Positions 9,327 through 18,270 of a DNA stretch of 64,000 bases are shown here, one piece after another. Position numbers and translations under genes: made by a program. Source of the stretch: Paracoccus sp. TOH (GTDB taxonomy: Bacteria > Pseudomonadota > Alphaproteobacteria > Rhodobacterales > Rhodobacteraceae). The notes below the pieces were generated by a model. That model saw only the letters and a program-made list of their open reading frames with translations. It did no database searches and was not told the origin of the DNA. How positions within the stretch are numbered: position 1 is the first letter of the stretch; each line of letters begins with the position of its first letter. Location: NCBI RefSeq assembly GCF_030388245.1, contig NZ_CP098361.1, positions 929,001 to 993,000 of the forward strand, written 5' to 3'.

Positions 9327-10132
9327 GCCTGTCGATCCAGGGCAAGACCGCCATCGTGACCGGGGCCGCGCGCGGCATCGGCCTGGCCATCGCCCGGCAT
9401 TTCGAGGAGGCGGGCGCCAATGTCATGTTCGCCGACAGCGACGAGGCGGCGCTGGATGCCGAACTGGGCGCCGAAGCCGCCGGCGACGGGCCGATCCGCG
9501 CCTTTGCCGGCGACCTTGGCCAGAAGCTGACGCTGGCCAACCTGGTCTCGGCCACCATCGACGCCTTCGACCGGGTGGATATCCTGGTGAATGCGCATCG
9601 CATGGTGCAGGGCTGCGATCCTTTGGCGGTGAACGAGGACCAGCTGGCCGAGATGCTGCGGCAGAACATGGTCTCGGGGCTGCGCCTGTCGCAGATGGTC
9701 GCCAAGCGCATGATGACGCAGGCCGACGCCGAGGAGAGCGAGGCGATCCAGAACGGCGCCATCGTCAACCTGACCTCGCTGGCTGCCGACTGGCCGCAGC
9801 CGCAGATGCTGGCCTATTCCATCGCCAGCGCCGCGCAGGCGCAGGCGACGCGCTCGTTGGCCTCGGCCCTGGCGCCCAGGCGCATCCGCGTCAACGGCGT
9901 CGCCTTCGCCAGCATCATGTCGAACAACATGCAGCTGAAGCTGCGCGAGGATCCGGGCCTGCGCGACCGGATGATCGCGGCCACGCCGCTGGGCCGCATC
10001 GCCGGCGCGGACGAGCTGGCGGCGACGGTGCAGTTCCTGGCCAGCGACGCCTCGAGCTTCGTCACCGGGCAGATCCTGCGCGTCGATGGCGGGCGCAGCC
10101 TGGGCGACCCGCTGGCGCCGGGGGTCTACTAG
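9323..10132 (+). CDS. SDR-family protein lacking the catalytic lysine
   Basis: This 269-residue Rossmann-fold protein has the short-chain dehydrogenase nucleotide motif TGAARGIG (residues 13-20), an aspartate after the second strand, Asn115, Ser152 and Tyr165. The usual YxxxK is YSIAS, so the lysine at position 169 is serine. The NNAG motif is NAH (90-92). The 13-residue Ser-to-Tyr spacing is kept, so the alignment is clear. The protein may have altered chemistry or be a non-catalytic binding protein. It is translationally coupled to the upstream methyltransferase. The substrate is unknown. Confidence 0.85.
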   Translation: MSLSIQGKTAIVTGAARGIGLAIARHFEEAGANVMFADSDEAALDAELGAEAAGDGPIRAFAGDLGQKLTLANLVSATIDAFDRVDILVNAHRMVQGCDPLAVNEDQLAEMLRQNMVSGLRLSQMVAKRMMTQADAEESEAIQNGAIVNLTSLAADWPQPQMLAYSIASAAQAQATRSLASALAPRRIRVNGVAFASIMSNNMQLKLREDPGLRDRMIAATPLGRIAGADELAATVQFLASDASSFVTGQILRVDGGRSLGDPLAPGVY

Positions 10133-10545
10133 GACCGCTCCTCCTCCGGATAGGCCGTCTTGCAGGCCTGGACCGCGGCGCGGGCGGAAGGCGTCAGCGC
10201 CTGCTTGCGGGCCAGCAGGTTGTCGCGCTTGCGGGTCTCGGCCGCCGGGTCGATCGGCACCCGGTAGCGTTCGGTATCGGTCACGTCGCGCATGCAGGAA
10301 CGATAGAGGATGCGGGCATTGCCGTCCTTGTCGCGCACCACATAGGGGCAGTCGTCCCATTCCGTGCGGGTGACGCTGCGCTCCTCCCAGGCATAACCGC
10401 GCGCCAGGTTGCCTTCGACCTCGGCCAGCAGGCTCGAGATCGTGCGATACTCCCGGGTGTTGCGGCTGATGCATTGCTCTTGCGGCGTGCCGCAGGCTGC
10501 GACAACCAGGACAGGCATCAGGGCAAGCAGGATGTTGCGGGTCAT
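10129..10545 (-). CDS. Putative lipoprotein of unknown function
   Basis: The 138-residue product starts MTRNILLALMPVLVVAACGT, a lipoprotein signal peptide with lipobox VAAC. The mature part is hydrophilic, with four further cysteines (EQCIS, DDCPYV, YRSCMRD, VQACKTAY). This suggests a small disulfide-bonded periplasmic domain. No family is recognised with confidence. It converges on the SDR gene with a 4-base stop overlap and diverges from hemF. Confidence 0.7.
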   Translation of the reverse strand: MTRNILLALMPVLVVAACGTPQEQCISRNTREYRTISSLLAEVEGNLARGYAWEERSVTRTEWDDCPYVVRDKDGNARILYRSCMRDVTDTERYRVPIDPAAETRKRDNLLARKQALTPSARAAVQACKTAYPEEERS

Positions 10546-10625
10546 GGCCGGGATCTCTAGTTGTTTTGCCCGAAGCATAGGCCCGTCCCCCTGGCGGGGC
10601 AATTCACGAATCCGGAGGCAAGCCC

Positions 10626-11486
10626 ATGGAAATGCAGGACGAGCGACAGGAGGCCGCGGTCTGGTTCCGGGCCTTGCGCGACCGGATCGTCGCGGCCTTC
10701 GAGGCGCTGGAGGATCGCGGTCCCGGCTCCGTCCCGCCCGGCCGTTTCGAAATGCGCGAGACCAAGCGCGGCAAGGAGGGCGGCGGCGGCCTGATGTCGG
10801 TGATGCGCGGCGGCCGGGTCTTTGAGAAGGTGGGCGTGAACTGGTCGGCGGTGCATGGCGACCTGTCCGCCGCCGCCCGCCAGTCCATGGCGGCGCGCGG
10901 CGTGCCGGGGATCGAGACCGACCCGCGCTTCTGGGCCTCGGGCATCAGCCTGGTCGCGCATATGCAGAACCCGCATGCGCCGGCGGTGCATATGAACACC
11001 CGCATGTTCTGGACCCCCGGCGCCTGGTGGTTCGGCGGTGGCGCCGATCTGAACCCTTGCCTGGAAGTCGCCGAGGACACGGCGCATTTCCACGCCACCC
11101 TGCGCGACGCCTGCGCGGCCCATGGCGCCGATTACTACGACCGCTTCAAGGCCTGGGCGGACGAGTATTTCTTCATCCCGCATCGCGGCCGGGCGCGGGG
11201 CGTGGGCGGCATTTTCTACGACGACCTGAACAGCGGCGACTGGCGTGCCGATTTCGCCTTTACCCGGGCGGTGGGCGAGGCCTTCCTGCCCGCCTTCCTG
11301 CCCCTGGCCGAAAAGCGCATGGCCCAGCCCTGGGGCGAGGCCGAGAAGGATGCGCAGTTGGTCCATCGCGGCCTTTATGCCGAATACAACCTGGTCTATG
11401 ACCGCGGCACCAAGTTCGGCCTGGCCTCCGGCCACGACCCCGAGGCGGTGCTGATGAGCCTGCCGCCGCTGGCGAAATGGGTCTGA
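10626..11486 (+). CDS. hemF: Oxygen-dependent coproporphyrinogen-III oxidase HemF
   Basis: HemF converts coproporphyrinogen III to protoporphyrinogen IX with oxygen in haem synthesis. The 286-residue length and the conserved blocks HMNTRMF, WWFGGGADLNP, FFIPHRGRARGVGGIFYDDL and EYNLVYDRGTKFGL are classic HemF. The start has a GGAGGCAAGCCC ribosome binding region. A downstream histidine phosphatase gene starts on the TGA stop (TGATG). With the cbb3 genes nearby, this is the aerobic branch of the same haem-dependent physiology; the oxygen-independent HemN is not in the window. Confidence 0.97.
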   Translation: MEMQDERQEAAVWFRALRDRIVAAFEALEDRGPGSVPPGRFEMRETKRGKEGGGGLMSVMRGGRVFEKVGVNWSAVHGDLSAAARQSMAARGVPGIETDPRFWASGISLVAHMQNPHAPAVHMNTRMFWTPGAWWFGGGADLNPCLEVAEDTAHFHATLRDACAAHGADYYDRFKAWADEYFFIPHRGRARGVGGIFYDDLNSGDWRADFAFTRAVGEAFLPAFLPLAEKRMAQPWGEAEKDAQLVHRGLYAEYNLVYDRGTKFGLASGHDPEAVLMSLPPLAKWV

Positions 11487-12046
11487 TGCGGGACTGGCCC
11501 GACCTCTACCTGATGCGGCACGGCCAGACCGAATGGAACGTCCAGGGGCGGATGCAGGGCCGGCTGGATTCGCTGCTGACGCCGCTGGGCGTCATGCAGG
11601 CGCGGCGGCAGGGCTGGCTGGTGCGCGACCTGCGCGGCCTGACGCGCCATGCCAGCACCGCCGGGCGGGCGCAGCAGACGGCTCGGATCGTGTTCGCGGG
11701 GCAGGATTTCGTCAGCGACGAACGGCTGCACGAGATCGACATCGGCGACTTCACCGGCCGGCTTTGGCACGAGCTGCGCGCCGAGCGCCCCGAGCTCTTC
11801 GCGGGCGGCGGGCTGGACTGGTATGACCGGGCGCCGCAAGGCGAGCATTTCGCCGGGCTGGAGGCGCGCGTCCGGTCCTTTCTGCAGGATCTCACCGCCC
11901 CGGCGCTGATCGTGACCCACGGCATCACCCTGCGCATGATCCGGCTGGTGGCGATGGGGTTGCCGCGCGAACGGCTTGCCGAGATGCCGGTTGCGCAGGG
12001 CGCGCTGCATCTCGTCAGCCGCGGCCGGCACCGGATGTTCTTCTAG
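11486..12046 (+). CDS. Histidine phosphatase family protein (phosphoglycerate mutase-like)
   Basis: This 186-residue protein has the catalytic RHG motif in [10 protein letters not shown] near the N-terminus and a second histidine in [11 protein letters not shown], defining the histidine phosphatase superfamily. The family is broad (phosphoglycerate mutase, alpha-ribazole phosphatase and others), and no cobalamin genes are nearby, so the substrate cannot be named. The start at 11486 overlaps the hemF stop by one base; an ATG at 11477 is also possible. It overlaps the convergent acetyltransferase gene by 4 bases. Confidence 0.85.
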   Translation: MRDWPDLYLMRHGQTEWNVQGRMQGRLDSLLTPLGVMQARRQGWLVRDLRGLTRHASTAGRAQQTARIVFAGQDFVSDERLHEIDIGDFTGRLWHELRAERPELFAGGGLDWYDRAPQGEHFAGLEARVRSFLQDLTAPALIVTHGITLRMIRLVAMGLPRERLAEMPVAQGALHLVSRGRHRMFF

Positions 12047-12591
12047 GCGCGGGGTGGCAGGGGGCGGGCCGGGTTTCCGACCACCGTGGCATTGGGCGGC
12101 ACATCCCGCGTCACCACCGCCCCGGCGCCGACGATGGCACCGTCGCCGATGGTCACGCCGGGCAGGACGACCGCGCCGCCGCCGACCCAGACATCGTCGC
12201 CGATGGTGATGGGCTTGCCCCATTCCAGACCCGCCGCGCGGCCGGCGGCGTCACGCGGCCGGTCCTCGGTCAGCAACTGCACGGCGGTGCCGAACTGGCA
12301 GCGCGCGCCGATCCTGATCTCGCAGATATCCATGAAGAAGCAGCCGTAATTGACAAAGCAGTCCGGCCCGAAATGGATGTGCTTGCCGTAATCGACATGA
12401 AAGGGCGTGCGGATCACCGTGCCGTTCCAGGTGCCCAGCAGCTGGGTCAGGGTGCGGGCGCGGGTCTTGTCGCCGATGATCGTGGCATTGTAGTCGCGCA
12501 TCAAGCCCTGTGCGACCTTGCGCATCGCCACCAACTCGCCGTCGCCCGGTTCATAGGGGCGGCCGGCCAGCATGTCCTCATGCGCCGTCAA
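12043..12591 (-). CDS. Maltose O-acetyltransferase-type sugar acetyltransferase (left-handed beta helix)
   Basis: The 182-residue protein shows hexapeptide repeats and the motif order of the maltose/galactoside acetyltransferase group: [16 protein letters not shown] at the N-terminus, [21 protein letters not shown] in the middle and [20 protein letters not shown] toward the end. A TTG start at 12591 is proposed because it reproduces the family N-terminus and overlaps the sufT stop as TTGA, implying coupled translation. An ATG start at 12573 would lose the first helix. The true acceptor sugar is unknown. Confidence 0.82.
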   Translation of the reverse strand: MTAHEDMLAGRPYEPGDGELVAMRKVAQGLMRDYNATIIGDKTRARTLTQLLGTWNGTVIRTPFHVDYGKHIHFGPDCFVNYGCFFMDICEIRIGARCQFGTAVQLLTEDRPRDAAGRAAGLEWGKPITIGDDVWVGGGAVVLPGVTIGDGAIVGAGAVVTRDVPPNATVVGNPARPLPPRA

Positions 12592-12947
12592 ATGAATCCA
12601 AGCTCCAGTCGGGCTTCGTCGGACATCATGTCCATGCCCCATTGTGGCTGAAAGGTCATCTCGACATCCACTTGCTTGACGCCGGGCAGGGGCTCGATGG
12701 CATCGGCAACCCAGCCAGGCATTTCGCCCGCGACGGGACAGCCCGGCGCGGTCAGGGTCATGACGATGCGTACGGCGTTTTCCTCGCTGATGTCAATGGT
12801 ATAGATCAGCCCGAGGTCGAAGATGTTCACCGGGATCTCGGGGTCGTAGACGGACTTGCAGGCCTCGACCACGCTTTCATACAGCGGGTGCTCGGTGGTT
12901 GACGGCGCGATCAGTGGATCGCCTTCCTTGAGGGTGTCTTCGGTCAT
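12588..12947 (-). CDS. sufT: SUF system Fe-S assembly protein SufT (MIP18/DUF59 family)
   Basis: The 119-residue protein carries the MIP18-family core [16 protein letters not shown] and the cysteine motif [13 protein letters not shown]. Such proteins assist Fe-S cluster maturation. In many relatives sufT sits inside the suf operon; here it lies about 43 kb from iscS-sufBCD-sufS, coupled to a sugar acetyltransferase. Upstream (12948-13014) a TATATA at 12977-12982 could be its -10 element. Confidence 0.85.
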   Translation of the reverse strand: MTEDTLKEGDPLIAPSTTEHPLYESVVEACKSVYDPEIPVNIFDLGLIYTIDISEENAVRIVMTLTAPGCPVAGEMPGWVADAIEPLPGVKQVDVEMTFQPQWGMDMMSDEARLELGFI

Positions 12948-13014
12948 GCGGCACGTCCTGTCAAAAGCCTGACGTGTATATAGGACCTGGACAGGGCAGG
13001 GTCCAGTGCGCTGC

Positions 13015-13749
13015 CTAGAAGCGGAAATTCAGCCGACGCGCCACGCCGATGCTGATCGAGGGCTGGTTGCGCGTCTCGACCAGCGGGCTGTCGCCGGCAT
13101 CGCCCAGCAGCCGGCCATAGGTCACGCGGCCCATCAGCGCGGTGTCGGGCAGGAATTCATAGCGGGCCTCGACGCTGAGCCGGGCGATATAGGCGCCGCC
13201 ATCGGGATCATAGGCGCGATGGCCGCTGGAAAGCGATTCGTCCGCGGTGACGCCGAAATAGGTGCCGGTGAAGTCGTCGCTGCCCATGCCCAACTCGGCC
13301 CCGGTCCACAGCGTCAACTTGTCGCTGGCCTCGAAGCGATATTTCGCGCCCAGCTCGCCCACCACGCCGTGATGGCCGCCGAAGCCCTTGCGGATGGCGC
13401 CATAGCTGGTCAGTTCGCCCATGCGATAGGACAGCTTCACCCCGATCTCGCCGGCATAGCCGATGTCGTCCATGCCGCGCAGGTCGTCGTAATCATCGGC
13501 GTCGCGCTTGCCGACATAGTTCAGCGACGGTAGGACCGAGAACCCGTCCGGCTTGTCGCGGTCGGCATCGGCATTGCGCAGGATGAACCAGGGCGAGGGG
13601 TCGAGATTGTCCGAGCCGATGAACTCGGGGCTGTATTTCACCCCCAGGCCGGCATCGAAGGAAAACTCACGTTCGCCCAGGGACTCTGCCATGACCGGCG
13701 TGCTCAGCGCGGTGGCAGAGAGCAGGGCGAACGCGATCATCCGGGTCAT
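13015..13749 (-). CDS. MipA/OmpV family outer membrane protein
   Basis: The 244-residue product has a signal peptide (MTRMIAFALLSATALSTPVMA) and a mature chain of alternating beta-strand pattern (PSLNYVGKRDADDYDDLRGM, YAGEIGVKLSYRMG, YRFEASDKLTLWTGAELG). It ends RRLNFRF with a terminal phenylalanine, as outer membrane barrels do. MipA is a scaffold for murein enzymes; OmpV-type members may be porins. The start at 13749 follows AAGGAT, and an in-frame upstream extension has no coding character. Confidence 0.85.
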   Translation of the reverse strand: MTRMIAFALLSATALSTPVMAESLGEREFSFDAGLGVKYSPEFIGSDNLDPSPWFILRNADADRDKPDGFSVLPSLNYVGKRDADDYDDLRGMDDIGYAGEIGVKLSYRMGELTSYGAIRKGFGGHHGVVGELGAKYRFEASDKLTLWTGAELGMGSDDFTGTYFGVTADESLSSGHRAYDPDGGAYIARLSVEARYEFLPDTALMGRVTYGRLLGDAGDSPLVETRNQPSISIGVARRLNFRF

Positions 13750-13852
13750 GGGCGAATCCTTATCGAAGGTGTCGAAACGCATTGAGCGAAACCGGCCAGC
13801 GGAGCAAGCCCGCAATGCGCCGCAAGGGGCGAAAAGCGGGAATGTGTGACAT

Positions 13853-15697
13853 TCAGGCGCGTTCCGCCGCCTCCAGCCGCTCCAAGGCCTCCATCCACAG
13901 CGACTCGGCGCGCAGCATGGCCTCGCTGGCCTCGGCATGCTTGCGGCCCCATTGCTCGGCCTTCTGCGCATCGTCATAGGTCGCCGGATCGGCCATGATG
14001 GCGTCCAGCTTCTCCAGCATGGCGGTCAGCTTCTCGACCCGCTCCTCGGCACGCCTGGCGTCGGCGCGCAGCTCCAGAACCTGGTCGCGCGAGGGGCGTT
14101 TCGTCGCCGGTTTCTCGGGTTTCGGGGCGGGCTTCTCCTCGCCGGAGAGCAGCATCCGGCGGTAATCGTCCAGATCGCCCTGCCACGGGCTGACCCCGCC
14201 CTGATCGACCAGCCACAGCCGGTCGGCCACCAGGTTCAGCAGGTGCATGTCGTGGCTGACCAGCACCACGGCGCCGGTATAGTCGTTCAGCGCCTCGGTC
14301 AGCGCCTCGCGGCTCTCGATGTCCAGGTGGTTGGTCGGTTCGTCGAGAATCAGCAGATGCGGCGCGTCGATGGTCGCGAGCAGCAAGGACAGCCGCGCCT
14401 TCTGCCCGCCCGAAAGCTGGCCGACGCGGGTCTCGGCTTGCGCCTCCATCAGCCCGAACCCGGCCAGCCGGGCGCGCAGCTTCGCCGGCGGTTCGTCCGG
14501 GCGCAACCGGCGGACATGGGCTATGGGGGTCTCGCCCAGGTCCAGCTCATCGACCTGGTGCTGGGCGAAATAACCGATGCGCAGCTTGCCCGAACGCGCG
14601 ATCCGCCCCTCCATCGCCTCCAGCCGCCCGGCCAGCAGCTTCGACAGCGTCGACTTGCCCTGGCCGTTGCGCCCCAGCAGCGCGATGCGGTCGTCCTGGT
14701 CGATGCGCAGCGCCAGCCGGCGCAGCACCGCCCGGCCGTCATAGCCGACCGTCACCCCGTCCAGCGAGACGATGGGCGGCGACAGCTGGTCGGGCTGCGG
14801 AAAGCCGAAGCGGTGGAACTTGGCTTCCTCGGGGGCGGTGATCGGCTCCATCCGTTCCAGCATCTTGATGCGGGCCTGCGCCTGCCGGGCCTTGGTGGCT
14901 TTGGCGCGGAAGCGGTCGACGAAACTTTGCAGATGCGCGCGGCGGGCGTCCTGCTTCTTCGCCTCGGCGGCCTGCAAGGCGCGCTTCTCGGCCCGGGTGC
15001 GTGCGAAGATGTCGTAGCCGCCCGAATAGAGCACCAGCTTGCGGTCCTCGAGATGCAGGATATGGCCCACGGCGCGGTTCAGCAGGTCGCGGTCGTGGCT
15101 GATGACGATGACGGTATGCGGATAGCGCTGCAGATAGCTTTCCAGCCACAGCGCGCCTTCCAGGTCCAGGTAGTTGGTCGGCTCGTCCAGCAGCAAGAGG
15201 TCGGGTTGCGAGAACAGCACCCCCGCCAGCGCCACCCGCGTCCGCCAGCCGCCGGAATAGTCGGCGGTCGGCCGGGCCTGGTCCTCGGTCGAAAAGCCCA
15301 GGCCGCGCAGGATGGTCGCCGCCCGCGCCTCGGCCGACCAGGCGTCGATATCGGCCAGCCGGGTCTGGATCTCGGCGATGCGATGGGCGTCGGTGGCGGT
15401 CGCCGCCTCGGCCATCAGCCCGGCGCGTTCCGTATCGGCCGCCAGCACCGTGTCCAGCACGCTGGTCGCGGTGCCGGGCGCCTCCTGCGCGACGCCGCCG
15501 ATGCGGGCACGCGGCGGCAGGGCGATGGCGCCGCCGTCAAGGCCCAGCTCGCCCCGGATCAGCCGGAACAGCGTGGTCTTGCCGGCGCCGTTCGGGCCGA
15601 CCAGGCCGACCTTGTGGCCGTCCGGGATGGTGGCCGAGGCGTGCTCGAACAGCGGCCGTCCGGCGATGGAATAGGATATGTCGTCGATGCGCAGCAT
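13853..15697 (-). CDS. ABC-F family ATPase (Uup/YheS-like)
   Basis: This 614-residue protein has two ABC cassettes and no membrane segment. Walker A motifs are GPNGAGKTT (about residue 34) and GRNGQGKST. The signature motifs are YSGGWRTRVALAG and LSGGQKARLSLLL, and Walker B reads LLLLDEPTNYLD and LLILDEPTNHLD. The C-terminal 80 or so residues are a charged coiled coil. ABC-F proteins act on the ribosome to relieve stalling or control early elongation. The start at 15697 (MLRIDDISYS) is chosen over an ATG 18 bases upstream. Confidence 0.92.
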   Translation of the reverse strand: MLRIDDISYSIAGRPLFEHASATIPDGHKVGLVGPNGAGKTTLFRLIRGELGLDGGAIALPPRARIGGVAQEAPGTATSVLDTVLAADTERAGLMAEAATATDAHRIAEIQTRLADIDAWSAEARAATILRGLGFSTEDQARPTADYSGGWRTRVALAGVLFSQPDLLLLDEPTNYLDLEGALWLESYLQRYPHTVIVISHDRDLLNRAVGHILHLEDRKLVLYSGGYDIFARTRAEKRALQAAEAKKQDARRAHLQSFVDRFRAKATKARQAQARIKMLERMEPITAPEEAKFHRFGFPQPDQLSPPIVSLDGVTVGYDGRAVLRRLALRIDQDDRIALLGRNGQGKSTLSKLLAGRLEAMEGRIARSGKLRIGYFAQHQVDELDLGETPIAHVRRLRPDEPPAKLRARLAGFGLMEAQAETRVGQLSGGQKARLSLLLATIDAPHLLILDEPTNHLDIESREALTEALNDYTGAVVLVSHDMHLLNLVADRLWLVDQGGVSPWQGDLDDYRRMLLSGEEKPAPKPEKPATKRPSRDQVLELRADARRAEERVEKLTAMLEKLDAIMADPATYDDAQKAEQWGRKHAEASEAMLRAESLWMEALERLEAAERA

Positions 15698-15861
15698 GCG
15701 CCCCGCATGGCGCAAGCGGCGGCGGGCGTCAATGCCGACATCAAAGGCCCGCGTCGGGGTGCGGGCCGGGGCCGCGCCGGCTTTTCAAGCGCCGCCGCCC
15801 ATGCTAACGGGGCGCGGATTTCCGGGCCATCGCGGCCGGAACAAGGAAAAGGACGACCCCC

Positions 15862-16284
15862 ATGGCCATCGAACGCACGCTCTCGATCATCAAACCCGAC
15901 GCCACCAAGCGCAACCTGACCGGCAAGATCAACGCCAAGTTCGAGGATGCCGGCCTGCGCATCGTCGCGCAGAAGCGCATCCACCTGTCGCCCGCCCAGG
16001 CCGGCCAGTTCTACATCGTCCACAAGGACCGCCCCTTCTACGGCGAGCTGGTCGAGTTCATGGCCTCGGGCCCGGTCGTGGCGCAGGTGCTGGAAGGCGA
16101 GAACGCCATCGCCAAGAACCGCGAAGTGATGGGCGCCACCAACCCGGCCAATGCCGACGAAGGCACCATCCGCAAGGAATTCGCCCTCTCGGTCGGCGAG
16201 AACTCGGTCCACGGTTCGGACGCGCCGGAAACCGCGAAAGAGGAAATCGCCTTCTTCTTCTCGGGCCTCGAACTGGTCGGCTGA
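15862..16284 (+). CDS. ndk: Nucleoside diphosphate kinase
   Basis: Ndk transfers the gamma phosphate of ATP to NDPs by way of a phosphohistidine. The 140-residue protein matches bacterial Ndk end to end: [19 protein letters not shown], the Kpn-loop region, and the active site H117 in ENSVHGSD. The ribosome binding site is the AAGGAAAAGGA stretch just upstream. It is divergent from the ABC-F gene and ends in a strong terminator. Confidence 0.98.
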   Translation: MAIERTLSIIKPDATKRNLTGKINAKFEDAGLRIVAQKRIHLSPAQAGQFYIVHKDRPFYGELVEFMASGPVVAQVLEGENAIAKNREVMGATNPANADEGTIRKEFALSVGENSVHGSDAPETAKEEIAFFFSGLELVG

Positions 16285-16318
16285 GCCCCGGGGTCTTCGA
16301 TCCCCACCCCCTCAACGG

Positions 16319-16345
16319 AAAGGCCGCCCATCGAGGCGGCCTTTT
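16319..16345. terminator. Bidirectional terminator between ndk and the b561-YceI gene
   Basis: AAAGGCCGCC / GGCGGCCTTT forms a 10-bp stem with a 6-base loop and T-run on the plus strand (A-run on the other side), between convergent genes. Confidence 0.85.
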
Positions 16346-16403
16346 GCATCGCGCTTTCACCGTTTCCCAAATACCCGGAAAAGGCGCCCGCCGGGGCGGG
16401 CGT

Positions 16404-17612
16404 CTATCGCCGTTTCGCGGTCAGCTCGAAGCCGATCTCGACGCCGAAACCGACGGTGCTTTCATCGGCATAGCCGGCGCCGATGCCGAAATCGCGGCGA
16501 TCGACGCGCATCTGCCCCTTCGCCTGGGCCACATCGCCCTGAAGCGTCAGCGCGAAGGGCAGGTCGGCCTCGACGGTCTGGCCGGCAATGGCCAGCCGGC
16601 CCTGCGCGACATGCGGCTGGCCCTCGGCCGGGGGCGGCAGGATCTCGGCCTCGAAACGCGCGGCGGGATGGGCGGCGGCGTTCAGGAAATCCGGGCCCTT
16701 GGCCGCGTCGCTGACAGCGCCCAGCGTCAGCGAGGCGATGTCGACATCGACCGTCACCCGCCCGGTCTGGGTTTCCGGGTTATAGGCGATGTCGGCCTGC
16801 CATTGCCCGAACTGCCCCGTGACCGCGTTCCCGGCCTGGGTGACCTCGATCTCCAGCTTGCCTTGCTCCACGACCCAATCGGATCCGGCGGTGGCCGCGG
16901 GGGCGGATGCGGCGGCTGGCGCTTCCTGCGCCTCCGGGGTGGCGGCGGGAATGAAGGCCGGCGTGATCCAGATCGCCAGCCCCACCAGGGCGGCCAGGAC
17001 ATGCGGCAGGAGGCCGGGCTGCGCGGCCGGGGGCTCGGGCGCGCGCTCGGGATTGCCGGCCATGCGGCGCATGGTGCCGTCGCGGTCGAGGATCGCGTGC
17101 TTCAGCGCCCCCGCGACATGCAGCAGGATCAGCCCGGCCAGCAGCCACCAGCCGAATTCGTGGAAGGCTGCGAAACGTTCCGACAGCGCTGCGTTCTCGG
17201 GGACGAAGGGCAGGCGCTGGCCGAAGGGCCAGAGGATGCGGGCAAAGCCGCCCGGCGCGGCCGAGTGCAGAAGCCAGCCCGACAACGGCATGACGACCAT
17301 GCCGAGCCATAGCGCCCAATGCACCGCCTCGGCGCCGAAGCTCTCCAGCCGCCGCTCGGGGTGCAGCGGGCGCGGCTTCGGCTGGGTCAGCGCCCACAGG
17401 ATGCGCAGCGCGGCCAAGGCCAGCGCCGCCATGCCCACGGTCTTGTGCACGGAATAGGCGGTGAAGATCGCCTGCAGCTGCGATTCCCCGCCCTCGGGCA
17501 GGGTGTCGGCGTAAAGCCCGATGGCGATGGCGGCCAGGATCAGCACGGCGACCGTCCAGTGGAACATGCGGGCGACCCAGCCATAGGCGCGGGCGGTGTT
17601 GCTGGCTTTCAT
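16404..17612 (-). CDS. Cytochrome b561 - YceI fusion protein
   Basis: The 402-residue protein joins two families. Residues 1 to about 185 are a four-helix cytochrome b561 domain with candidate haem ligands in MFHW, YSVHKTVG, FHEFGWW and LLHVAGALKH. A further helix (about 205-225, LLPHVLAALVGLAIWITPAF) and an A/P-rich linker lead to a YceI-like beta-barrel domain (about 245-402) with DIASLTLGAVSDAAKGPDFL and the terminal MRVDRRDFGIGAGYADEST. b561 proteins move electrons, and YceI proteins bind isoprenoid quinones or other lipids in the periplasm. The gene overlaps tdk by ATGA. Confidence 0.85.
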   Translation of the reverse strand: MKASNTARAYGWVARMFHWTVAVLILAAIAIGLYADTLPEGGESQLQAIFTAYSVHKTVGMAALALAALRILWALTQPKPRPLHPERRLESFGAEAVHWALWLGMVVMPLSGWLLHSAAPGGFARILWPFGQRLPFVPENAALSERFAAFHEFGWWLLAGLILLHVAGALKHAILDRDGTMRRMAGNPERAPEPPAAQPGLLPHVLAALVGLAIWITPAFIPAATPEAQEAPAAASAPAATAGSDWVVEQGKLEIEVTQAGNAVTGQFGQWQADIAYNPETQTGRVTVDVDIASLTLGAVSDAAKGPDFLNAAAHPAARFEAEILPPPAEGQPHVAQGRLAIAGQTVEADLPFALTLQGDVAQAKGQMRVDRRDFGIGAGYADESTVGFGVEIGFELTAKRR

Positions 17613-18187
17613 CGGATTTCCCCCATCGCTTCGCGCCAATGCCGCCGGCAAAGCGAGACATAGGTTTCATTGCCGCCGATCTGCACCTGCGCGCCCTCGC
17701 GCAGCGCGCGGCCCTGTTCGTCCTGGCGCACGACCATGGTGGCCTTGCGGCCGCAATGGCAGATGGTGCGCACCTCGCGCAGGTCGTCGGCCAGCGCCAA
17801 AAGCGCCGCCGAGCCGGGAAACAGCCGGCCGCGGAAATCGACCCGCAGCCCGTAGCACATCACCGGCTGGCCAAGGTCGTCGGCGACGCGGGCCAGTTGC
17901 CAGACCTGCTGCTCGGTCAGGAACTGCGCCTCGTCGACGAAAATGCAGGCGACATCGCGGCCTTCGGCCTGGATCAGAGAGAAAAGGTCGGCATCGGGGG
18001 TGAAACCCAGCGCCGATTCGGCGATGCCGATGCGGCTGGCGATGCGCCCCGGGCCGGCCCGATCGTCCAGCGCCGCGGTCAGCAGCAGCGTCGCCATGCC
18101 GCGTTCGCGGTAATTGTAGGACGCCTGCAGCAACAGCGTGCTCTTGCCGGCATTCATCGTGGAATAATGAAAATAAAGCTTGGCCAT
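17609..18187 (-). CDS. tdk: Thymidine kinase (type II)
   Basis: This enzyme phosphorylates thymidine for salvage. The 192-residue protein has the P-loop MNAGKST (residues 11-17), the DEAQF Walker B motif (FVDEAQFLTEQQV), the lasso region YGLRVDFRGRLFPGS, and zinc-binding cysteines in ICHCGRKA and SLCRRHW. Type II kinases of this size are typical of bacteria. The start ATG at 18187 begins MAKLYFHYS. The downstream b561-YceI gene starts on the stop codon. Confidence 0.95.
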   Translation of the reverse strand: MAKLYFHYSTMNAGKSTLLLQASYNYRERGMATLLLTAALDDRAGPGRIASRIGIAESALGFTPDADLFSLIQAEGRDVACIFVDEAQFLTEQQVWQLARVADDLGQPVMCYGLRVDFRGRLFPGSAALLALADDLREVRTICHCGRKATMVVRQDEQGRALREGAQVQIGGNETYVSLCRRHWREAMGEIR

Positions 18188-18270
18188 GCCGGCAGATAGC
18201 CGCGCCGGGCCGGAGGTCGCAAGCCGCCGTGCGATGACGGCGGCTCACGTTTGCGCGCATCCCGGCGGGA

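Noticed and set aside
13937..15919. A 660-codon open frame antisense to the ABC-F gene
   Set aside because: It mirrors the codon pattern of a gene with both Walker and signature motifs on the other strand; its own translation is Q/R/G-rich with no domain.
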